Of a stretch of 64,000 nucleotides of DNA, positions 45,475 to 54,400 are shown in pieces (position 1 is the stretch's first letter; every line of letters begins with the position of its first letter). The translations under genes were made by a program, and so were the position numbers. The notes beneath the pieces are model-generated. The model worked only from the letters and a program-made list of their open reading frames with translations. It searched no databases and was not told the origin of the DNA. Source of the stretch: Euptelea pleiosperma (taxonomy: Eukaryota; Streptophyta; Magnoliopsida; Ranunculales; Eupteleaceae); the NCBI GenBank assembly GCA_035048495.1, contig CM068545.1:37586225-37650224 (forward strand). The letters are read 5' to 3'.

Positions 45475-45547
45475 ACAAGCCAGAAAAGAAAAACAGAGAG
45501 TGAGGGAGAGAAACCCCCAAACCCCGAGAGAGAGAGAGAGAGAGAGT
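45411..45547. repeat. (GA)n microsatellite
   Basis: An almost uninterrupted (ga)n run at about 45416-45472 and a second at 45526-45546. Read on the minus strand it is a (CT)n tract just after a donor-like caggtaact, as often seen in plant first introns or 5' UTRs. Confidence 0.9.
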
Positions 45548-45554
45548 TACCTGA

Positions 45555-45811
45555 GGGAGCCGTGGAGGTCATTGGGTGAGAGGAGGTAGAGGAGAGAGCC
45601 GTGGAGGTCGCCGGGTGAGAAGAAGTCGCAGGTCAAGTGAGAAACCCCTTGAAAAAGGGCTTTTGGAGGGAGAGGAGGGAGAGGAGTGGTTTTGGGGGGG
45701 AGGGGGGAAATCCGCGCCAAAACCCGAAAAACTAGGGTGAGATCTCAGCCGTTCAATGGGCGAGATCTCAACCATCCTTTGTGAAGCCCCATACAATCTT
45801 TGTCCCTTCAC
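45555..45811 (-). other. First-exon or 5' UTR-like segment of an unknown gene
   Basis: Unlike the AT-rich surroundings, this piece is C-rich on the minus strand: an open frame with PPPPQNHSSPSSPSKSPF and RRPPRLSPLPPL, ending in a possible splice donor ccctcag-gtaact at 45550-45556 and followed by (CT)n. That composition is typical of plant 5' UTR or first-exon sequence. Two near-identical phrases (cggcgacctccacggctc / aatgacctccacggctc) are a small internal duplication. Product unknown; probably captured by the surrounding Helitron. Confidence 0.35.
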
Positions 45812-45829
45812 CCTGAATATATCAATAGA

Positions 45830-46159
45830 AAAGTGTTAGAAACATTTTTCCTCTTTTTAAAATTAAAAAAACTATTTTTTCTTCTCTTCACTGTCAAAAT
45901 TTCACCTTGAAAAACGTGTTCTAAAACACTGATAACTTTTAGAATGACACACTTTTCACGGAGTAAAACTTCTATTACAGCGTTCAAACATATGCTTTTG
46001 TCACAATGAAAATCACAGGCCATGTTCTTGGGGGCAAGGGCTGCGAAGCCATGTTCTTGCAGCTGTGGGAGGTGTCTAAATGCAGGAGACGACCTCCCCA
46101 AACATACACAAGAAAAAAACAAAACAAAACAAAAAAAAAGACAGAAAAAGAAGAAGAAA
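45830..46159. other. Unassigned DNA
   Basis: Contains a small duplication (gccatgttcttg at 46020 and 46049) and an A-rich run. No gene is supported. Confidence 0.4.
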
Positions 46160-46580
46160 GAAAGGGATGAAATGGGCTGGGCCCTTCAAATTGAGACCCA
46201 CTAACACCCAAACAAAAGAGAATGATCCATAGGGACAAAGCATTCATACCGATAGGATAGTGGACTTTAATAATGCCGCTCAATCCATAGTTCCACACAA
46301 CCATGAAGGGAGACTCCAATCATACGGTTAGAAGATCCAAATTAGTGAGAGTTTTGATGGTAGGTCCACCTAGGATCGGGTTGAAAATCCATTCAGTCAA
46401 CGGCCTCTAATAGTGTCACCTCATCCAAGAAATCCTAACAATTCACGGTTAGAAACAACCCATAGAAGAGCCTTTAATCTGATGACCCGGCTGGGATTTG
46501 GTATGTGGGTCCACCAAGGGATAGACCAAGCATTGGTACGGTCAGTGGCCTCTAAAGGTGCTGCCCGTATAAGTTGATGT
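46160..46580. mobile_element. Fold-back MITE copy
   Basis: Contains aatccatagttccacac, tcatacggttagaagatcc, ggtaggtccacctagg, a second aaacaacccatagaagagcc, gtatgtgggtccaccaaggg and ggtacggtcagtggcctct. Two copies of the inner module follow one another. Confidence 0.7.
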
Positions 46581-46599
46581 CATGTGTTAGGCATTGGCA

Positions 46600-46690
46600 C
46601 ATGTACAGGCAGCCACATGTGGTACAGCCCACATGTAAGGTGCAACCACGTTTAAAGTGCGACCACCGGGTAAGGTGCACGAGCATCCTT
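46600..46690 (+). repeat. Degenerate GTGCAACCACGT minisatellite
   Basis: Repeats of a loose gccacatgtggt / aaggtgcaaccacgt / aaagtgcgaccaccggg module. Same style as the array at 47505-47690. Confidence 0.6.
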
Positions 46691-46809
46691 CTAGTGCTCT
46701 ATTAACGGGAGAGGGCCATGGTACAAAATAAAAAATAATAACCCTAGAGCCTATATATAATATATATTAATATTATGATAACATAGAGGTATATAGTTAA
46801 TAATATTGT

Positions 46810-47480
46810 GATGAAAATGATAGTGCTCGATCCAATGGTTAGGAAACACTAGATCAGGCTGACACATAGGAAATGGGCCCAACATTCATGCGACGAATTT
46901 GACTCTAATCCAATGGACAGAAATTACTAATCCACATGAGTTTTAGTATGTAGGCCAATCTAGAATTAGGCTAAACATGCATATGGTCAATGGTCCCAAA
47001 CCGTGGGCCATCTTTTAAGTATATATATTATATATAGAAAGATTAAATAGAGCATAGGCCTTACGAAAGGCCTGTGTGTGTGCTTAAGTGTGGAAAGGTC
47101 TAATTGGGACTGGACCCATAAATAGATAAACAAAAAGAAATAAATAAGAATGTGATTGAGCCCATGTGGGATCAACACCCATATGATCAATGATGGTGGG
47201 CTGCTTCTCACAAAAGAAAAATGCTCAAGATCCACGGTTACAAGTGAACCACGAAAAAGACTCTAATCCAACGCCCCAATTAGGTGAGAATTTAGTACGT
47301 AGGATCATCTAGGGATGGGCCCAATGGTCACACAAATAGTGGGCCATACAACTTATGGTCACAATCAATGGACAAATATCCACACAATCAACGGTCAAAA
47401 ACAAATCATGAAAAAGACACCATAATTCAATGGTTAGGAAGGGATGATCAAGATGAATTTTAGGGACATGTCAAACCTCT
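46810..47480. mobile_element. Fold-back MITE remnants, at least three
   Basis: 46830-46990 (gatccaatggttaggaaac, taggccaatctagaattagg, atatggtcaatggtc), 47160-47345 (atcaacacccatatgatc, ctaatccaacg, gtaggatcatctagggatgg) and 47345-47480 (ccacacaatcaacggtc, aattcaatggttagg, aagatgaattttagg). All are diverged. Confidence 0.6.
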
Positions 47481-47504
47481 ACACGATCAGTGCTTCTAAA
47501 AGTA

Positions 47505-47690
47505 TAGCACACATGTGGAATGTGCCACGTGGATAGTGTACCACATGTTAGATGCCGCCATGTGCATAATGTTGCCATGTGCATAGGTACATAGCGTGCC
47601 ATGTGCATGATACTACCACGTGCAGGGTACCTTAAAGTGTGAGGTGATGCCGGGCATAGGATGACACCATGTATATTAATGACAAGAGAC
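47505..47690 (+). repeat. CACGTG-like degenerate minisatellite
   Basis: About eight imperfect copies of a 17-22 bp unit gccaYgtgcatagtgt: gtgccacgtggatagtgta, ccacatgttagatgccgcc, atgtgcataatgttgcc, atgtgcatagg, gcgtgccatgtgcatg and so on. The recurring core is CCAYGTG, a G-box/E-box-like word. It may be an expanded sub-terminal repeat of a transposon. Confidence 0.65.
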
Positions 47691-48585
47691 AAATAAAATG
47701 ACATACATAGGCTAGATAAATAAACGAATAAGTTAACACTAAACATATACCTATAATGTGATTGGAATAATGAAGCTTAAAATTTAATAAGGATCAACGG
47801 GATATTCATAACAAAATTGAGACAAATAGAGTACCTTTAGCGGCATTTTGGCCATTAGGTCTAAACGAATGGAATGGGTCTCATAGGGCCTAGGGGAATG
47901 TGCAAAGTCGACCAAAAGCCTTACAAGTACACATGCACAATGACAGACATATACATAGGTATAAAGATAAGTTTTCTAAAAGTTACATGGTGTGTACTAA
48001 ATAGTTTTGAAAACGAGAAAGTGTGCACCTTACCAAATTAAATGAAAAAAGTTAGAACCCGAGATTGTCTTGAGAAATTAGACAAATACGTATAAAAAAA
48101 AAATGCTACAAAAATGGAAAATTGTGAGCAATAACACTTTATAATACAAGTAGGGGTTAAATCCGACATTTCATCAAAAACCTAGATTTTTCCAAACTAG
48201 TCAACTTTTAGAATTCTGACTTATTTTTCTTTTATTTTGAAATTCAAATTCAACCATTTTAAAATAGGTGAGGGTTTGAAACGTGTTCGACTTTTGGACC
48301 ATGACAACTTTTTGACTTCAGAAGACTTCCAACTTTTCTGACCTTGCTTTGTTTTGACGAATCTCTGAGTTTCATTTTCGTCAATGATTCATCGAGTTTC
48401 CATTATTCGAATGATTTATCGAATCTTACCTTGCTTTTGATCGGTTGGTTGTTTTGATTTGACTGATGCTAGTTTTTGAATCATTGAATTTTCATGAACT
48501 ATTTAAAGAATGAATTTTATTAGAAAAAGGAGTAAATCTTCACTCAATTGTGTTTATCTAGTTCTTCAAGAAAATAGAAAATGAT
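47691..48585. other. Unassigned AT-rich DNA
   Basis: No gene is supported. 48290-48440 has loosely repeated cttttgacttc/tcatcgagtttc words. Probably belongs to the LTR that follows. Confidence 0.4.
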
Positions 48586-50230
48586 AGATGTTACAGACTT
48601 TGAGGTTGATTGGTATGCATGATCAATAGTATGTCTGAAGGTGTGGGATGCTTAGGTTACCCCGGATATGAGGATGTATGGATTTGTGAATTGGACTTTG
48701 TTGGGAGCCCGAGTAGACCCGTGGGTGCCATTATGGACCCGATTCTTTCAGTTGATGTCAGAGGAGATTTGGACAGATGGATTACGAGGTTGGGGTCCCT
48801 ACTAGCATACACACATTTCAGAGTATTAGGTGATCAAATAAATTAATAAATGGAAAGAGAGGGTTTTCTGAAAGTTAATAAAGAAATTTTAAAACAGAAA
48901 TAAAAGCTTTAGCAAGCTTAGGATTATATATATTATATGTAGCAGGGTAAATTAGAAGGGTCAGTAGATTCTTAGATAAAGGCGGTACCTATGTGTTCCT
49001 GTGATAGGATGGGGTATCATTAGAACTATGGGATGTTAGCAGCTATTCAAGAGTCTTGGTTCTTCTGAGGAACTCAGCATGATGCATTGTTTACGGGTGG
49101 ATCAGCCGATGGTTACACTGCATGCTTGATAGGCTTTTAGACGCGGGGCATAATTGAACTCTGCCCGGACTTTCTTTGGATCCATAGAAATTCTGCAGTC
49201 GTAGAACGTTTAGCCGACCGATAATGTAGGCCAACGGCAACCTGAGCTGGAAACGTGGGGTCAGCGCAGGACCAGCGTCAGATGAATTCGATGGGTGTCA
49301 AACGGCAGTTCCCAGGCCGAAAAATCAGGATAGATAAAGACCGCGGTAGGTAAACCGGTGGATTAAGAGATAGAGTTATATGATGGTGTCCCACATCGGT
49401 GAATTTGGGATAAGCCTCGACCGGGGCAGGTAAACCGATCGTAGCCTAAGGTGAAATCTCTTTAAATTCTGCATCATCAAAACTATTATCTATATTTTAG
49501 TGAGTTATATGTTGGCATCTTTGAGATATTGAGTTATATGATTTTGACATTGCTTATCTGGTTTTTGTCCTCTATATATTATCATTGTTTTAAATACAAG
49601 TTCTTGTATTATTATTTTCCGAATACTGTAACTGTATGTCAATGGACTGTGCATGTTACTGTCTTATGATTTTTGTTTTCATGTTTTTATCGGCTGTTTT
49701 TCCCTAGAGATGAAATCATGAGCAGTTTAAACCATATCTCCACTATTGGACTTTTCCCCAAAAGCTCACCCACCCCTAGACTTTTTGCAGAGAACTGAAG
49801 AGAGTTTGGCAAACAAAAAGAATGACTAGAGATTTTTCAATTAAAGAGACTTGGATATGGTCAGAGAGACGACGTTGGTAGGATTTGCTCCTATTAGGTA
49901 TAGCTTTATTTCTCCTATGAGAGTTAACTCTGTTACTTTGAATTATTGTATATGCAAAATAAAACCACAACATAATATGTGTATAATCATACCTCAACTT
50001 ATACTTTATCTCATGTATATTTGGATAACATGTTTAGAATCTAGGAAAAAAAAATTTGCCCTAAAATTTATCATCAAATGATAGGCAACATACTCGAGAC
50101 CTTATTTTCACTGCCGATCAACGTCTGGAGTTATCATTATAACTCCGGAATGTAGCAATCATATAGATAAGAAGACTGTTAGGTGAACCGCTCGCACTTC
50201 GAGATCTGTGTCAGATTTCGGGGCGTGATA
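48586..50230 (-). repeat. Long LTR of the CACGCCCCG family, minus strand
   Basis: Read on the minus strand from 50230 it starts TATCACGCCCCGAAATCTG, the family start with TG changed to TA. Farther in, ggtgagcttttggggaaaag (49769 downward) parallels the atgagctttcaagaaaaaac phrase of the LTR at 25977. 49200-49440 contains two gataaakaccgcggtaggtaaaccg-like copies. The distal end is not defined; 48586 is approximate. No coding domain is visible. Confidence 0.6.
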
Positions 50231-50265
50231 CGCATGGTTGGAGATTTTCCTCGCCACGTCCTTGA

Positions 50266-50385
50266 GTGAAAGTGGATTCAAGTCTAGCCGGCGAAGACAA
50301 AGAGTAGAACTTTGCTCCGTTAGCGATAATGGACTCAAGTCTAGCCGGCAGAGTCAGAGAGTAGAACTTTGCTCACCAACGTCTA
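50266..50385 (+). repeat. Tandem duplication at the MITE edge
   Basis: Two copies of a roughly 58-bp unit: gattcaagtctagccggcg..agagtagaactttgctc and gactcaagtctagccggca..agagtagaactttgctc. It duplicates the left TIR of the fold-back MITE together with the flanking DNA. Confidence 0.85.
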
Positions 50386-50685
50386 TCAGCAAAGCTGTTG
50401 ACGGACCACAATATGAGCCGCATGGCATATTCTTATAGGGAAATTCTATTTGCACCCCACAAATTCCATAACACCCCATTTGGGTGCTTTTTGGCCAAAA
50501 TTGCCCTTAAGACAAAAAAAAAACAAAAAACCCCAGCACCCCTCTTCGTCTCTCCCTCTCCACCTCTCTCTCTTACCTTGAAAAAAAAAAAACCAAAACA
50601 GAAAAAAGAAGAAGAAGAAGAAGAAGAAGAAGAAGAAGAAAGGGGAGGAGGAGGATGTCGTCGCCGTCACTTCCACCACAAGTAC

Positions 50686-50725
<40 letters not shown>

Positions 50726-51255
50726 ATAGGCCCTACATCTGGGTTGGCAGTGGGCTACACAGTCCCCACTACCAACCCAACCGTGAGACATTTTAGAGAG
50801 AGAGAGAGATGTGGAGAGGGAGAGAGAGATGTGGAGAGGGAGAGAGAGAGAGAGAGAGGTGGAGAGGGAGGGACAAAGAGAGGGGTGTTGGTTTTTTTTT
50901 TTGGTTTAAGGGCAGTTTCGTCCAAAAAGCACCCAAATGGGGTGCTTATGGAATTTGTGGAGTGCAAATAGAATTTTCCATTCTTATAAATTTCTTATTG
51001 TATGGATGTTTGGCCTAGCCTGGACGAACATACATAGCAGAAGTAAGCCTGATTAGTGATTTCTAAGCGTTGGATTAGTGTTCATGTACAAAGATCCAAA
51101 GGTTTGAAATCACTAATCTGGCTGATTTTTGGTTTGTAGGTCCATCTAGGCCAAGCATCTATACACTCAGCATCCTTTAACAATATGCCACGTGTATCAT
51201 GTTTGGTCGGTCAGCAACTTTGCTGACGGTCATAGGTCAGCAAAGTGCTACTCGG
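50303..51255. mobile_element. Fold-back MITE immediately upstream of RNASEH2C, interrupted
   Basis: Left TIR AGTAGAACTTTGCT (50303) and right TIR, on the minus strand, AGTAGCACTTTGCTGACC (51252). A 7-bp TSD gacaaag lies at 50296-50302 and 51256-51262. The two inner arms (51020-51080 and 51090-51165) are inverted: cctgattagtgatttctaa versus gaaatcactaatctggctg. A Mutator-like MITE is nested at 50438-50979. The element ends about 40 bp before the RNASEH2C start codon, so it must hold part of that gene's promoter or 5' leader. Confidence 0.8.
50438..50979. mobile_element. Mutator-like MITE with perfect 9-bp TSD
   Basis: Flanked by identical attcttata (50429-50437 and 50980-50988). Ends GGGAAATTCTATTTGCACCC and, on the minus strand, GGAAAATTCTATTTGCACTC; the inverted repeats extend more than 100 bp (ccatttgggtgctttttgg on both sides, then tgcccttaa). 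The centre has (gaa)n at 50608-50640 and (ct)n/(ga)n tracts at 50686-50716 and 50795-50870. Nine-bp TSD with long TIRs indicates the Mutator superfamily. No transposase. Confidence 0.95.
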
Positions 51256-51295
51256 GACAAAGATAAATAAGGGTTGGGTTTTGCATGTCTGATCT

Positions 51296-51470
51296 ATGGC
51301 GGGAGAAGGAGGATTGAGCGATAATACGAAGAGCATAATTGTCGGAACGATCGATCTTCTCTCTGGTAAATCCGTCGCTGATCTCACCGGTCAGATTCAT
51401 CAGCTCCCGTGCTGTATCAGGCACAAGGGCGCTTGCTCTGTTTCTGACTACTTCAAACCCCAAAAAACTG
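51296..51470 (+). CDS. RNASEH2C: RNASEH2C exon 1
   Basis: ATG at 51296-51298; 58 codons plus one base. Carries DLTGQIHQLPCCIRH and CSVSDYFKP. Donor ACTG-gttggt at 51471. Intron 1 (51471-51563) is 93 bp and ends cgattag. Confidence 0.9.
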
Positions 51471-54400
51471 GTTGGTTTCCTTCTTTCTTCTCTTCTTTTG
51501 ATCTTCAATTTTGGTTTTTGATAATTTGCTAGGCTTACCAAAAAAATTCATCTTCTCGATTAGGCGTGGATGTTGATGGTTTAAATGTGGAGGAAGCTTG
51601 TTTTAGAGGAAGGAAGTTGCAGGGCGCAACGATTCCCCTTCCAGAAGGGTATTGTGGTATGTACTTCGTTGCTCTTCAATGGTGCTTCATTAGGTTTCAA
51701 TCGTATCACTTAGAAGATATCTCGTGATGTTCTTGAAGATGAATCATTAACAGTCTCCAAGTTAACAATTTCATGGTTTATACGCCTTATTTGCAAAACC
51801 ATAGTCGTAAAAAATCGAGTAGAAGAGTTTTCGTAGAAGGGATTCCATCTTTAGAAACTTATCATGTATACTTTTTGCTATTTCCTTCTAGATGCAGCTT
51901 CAATCCGTAATTTCATTGAAAAGCTCTGACCCAGGATATATCCGTGGAATTCTTTCGTTTTAACTTTTCACTGAAAAGCTTGAGTAAGTTTCACCCCAAA
52001 TGATTCAGTTTTGTCTTAGTTGATAAAAGTGAACAATTTTCCAAGTAATAATAATTTGATTATATTATGTTGTTTTTGTTTTGTTTGTTGCACTTAAAGA
52101 GGGGTTACGAGTGGAGGTAATAGGGAACTGGAGAGGTAGGGGTATCTTATTGCTTTATTGGTCAGTGCAAGGTTTTAAATTTTGGCCGGAACACCGAAAT
52201 TTCGGTTTCGGTGGGTACCGAAATCTCCTCGAAATATAGCTTTCAATACCAAAATCCACCGAAATTTGGAAATTTCACCCGGCCAAAATTTCGGTTTTTG
52301 ACCTCACTGAAATTGTTACCAAAACCGAAATTTAAAACCTCAGTGGATGAAAGCGATATCCATGGGAGTTGGAACCACATGTTTAGTTGTTGGGAGGGTT
52401 GAGGGGAGATGAGAAAATGAAAATAAAGAGAGGAAAATGGCAGCATTTTGTGGAAGAACAAGGACAGAGCTTAGAACAGAGGATACTGTGGGGGGTGGTG
52501 AAGTGGTCTATGAACTTCTGTTCACATTATGCCTTCTTTGGTTTGAAATCTCTGCAACCTACAGCTGATTTCAAATGTGTAAGCTGTTGGAACTATGGAT
52601 CAGTTCAATTTTCTGGTTGAAGGATTGAGGCGATGAATCAGAAGTTGGTGCTTATTAGGACACTTACACACACAACAAAACAAACGAATGAAAGAAAATT
52701 AGTAGTAAAGCTAATTGTTGGCCTTTTCTTTTTGTGAATGTATTGCCTTTTGATTTGGATAGTATTCTTTAATTTATGTTTGAGCCCATTGGTAGATGGT
52801 TAGGTCATGAAATAGAACGTGGAAGCACCTGAATTACACATGGATATCGCAATTTTATAAGAACACTATCAATTATTATATAAGAAAATGACCACTAATA
52901 TTGTATAAGTTCGGGATTTAACCTGAAAATTCTTCCTAAATTATTCTACCGATAACTCACAAAATAAAACTGAAATTATTGTACAGAAATGTCTATGAAC
53001 ATTTATAACCGAAAAGTTAAGACCCAAATTTGCAACTAAAAATATCCAACAAAAACTTTAGATATCGAAAATGATCTTATAAACTCCTTCGAAATTTGAA
53101 CACACTTTGAATGGTGAGAAGAACCTCCTCCTAGTAATAGTTAATGCACTGTGAAAGTATATCAAACTTCAGGCTCACCTTAGGATGGGAAAGGTCCAAG
53201 GAGGCACAAGCATGGACACCTGCCAATGCTGTGCTCCTATGTACGCCTCTTGCCTAAATCGTGATGCACTAGTCCACATGACATTTGCACCTACCAATGT
53301 TAGTCATCTTGCGTGTATGTACATTTGCACCTACCAATGCCTTTGAGTCTTACACTTCATTAAGTCGTGATGCAAGCTGAGCCTCTTCACTTGCACTAAG
53401 CCACATGCCACGTGCCCATGTCCGTGTTAGATCTCCAAAAGATCCTATTGATCAAACACCTCTAAGGTATAGAAGAGGAGTTGACCTGGGGGCTCAACTT
53501 GATCGGCGTTTGATCGAAGCTTGGAACTTGGTGACAGGAGATCTTCATCTAGACTTGGCCAGGTTCATCTCTCTCTCTCTCTCTCTCTCTCTCTTATGGG
53601 GTTCTCTTCTTCACTTCCGCATTATAAACTTTTCTCCTTAGTCTTTTGAAAAGGAAGATGTTTGCGATTATTAAAAGAAAAGAAAGGGATAAATGTTTTT
53701 ATGAAAACAATCAGTTTCTAAGTGTGGATATTATAATAAAGATTACTACATTTTTTCTTGAAATATAGTTGATCCAAAAAAAGTCACGTTGACTGGACGT
53801 TTTTTGCCTAATGAAGTAGTCTCATTTGGGAGATCCTTCTAGACGTCCTTGTGTTGATTGCACGTTCTTTATTAATGATCAAGGAAAAAACATCATTTAT
53901 TTCGCGAAATATTTTGGAAATTCGATTTACCTACAGGTTCTATAGTCAAGGCGCACTGAGGCTCAAGGCGCAGCAAAGGCGCCTTGAAATGGTCAAGGCG
54001 CGTGCCTCAGTCCAGGCGCAAGGCGCAAGGCGCAGTAAGGCGCGCGCCTCACTAAAATACCTAGTTTTTTTTTTAAATGTTAAATGTTAAAAATAAAAAA
54101 TCCTTCTTCTTAATATGGTCAGCAAATTCCTAAAATTACAAACATTGCTTCTTTCATTTTTGATTTTTTTTTACTTTATAGGGGTGTTTTGGTCATTCGA
54201 CATTTTAACATTTCAACTTGTGAATTTTTTTTTGATGATGGTGTACATAAAAGTTGATGACGGAGCAACAAGTGTGAGCCACGTGGCATACTATTAGAGG
54301 CTACTGATCGTATGGATGTTTGGCTTACCCCTAGATGGACTTACAAGACAAAAATGGGTTTGATTAGTGATTCCTAAGCTTCGAATCTGAGTACCCCAAT

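Larger units (their letters stand above)
40435..45829 (-). mobile_element. Putative 5.4 kb Helitron with captured gene sequence
   Basis: The 3' end on the minus strand is clear: GAGTGCCGTTGGCACGGGTC then cccCTAG at 40435-40438, followed by T. A second, degraded end lies at 40520-40545. About 5.4 kb away, 45760-45829 reads on the minus strand TCTATTGATATATTC, then gcttcacaaaggatggttg and agatctc, which matches the 5' region of the short copies (gcttcataaaggatggccg, agatctt). The base before TC is T, not the usual A. Between them is mostly AT-rich, intron-like DNA plus a first-exon-like piece at 45560-45811. No Rep/helicase is present, so it would be non-autonomous. The pairing of the two ends is inference. 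Confidence 0.45.

Noticed and set aside
45375..45572. Minus-strand ORF with (Ser-Leu)n
   Set aside because: It is a translated (GA)n microsatellite.
50398..50796. Plus-strand ORF of 132 codons with poly-Glu and Ser-Leu runs
   Set aside because: The product is the translation of (gaa)n and (ct)n tracts inside the Mutator-like MITE and its TIR; not a protein gene.
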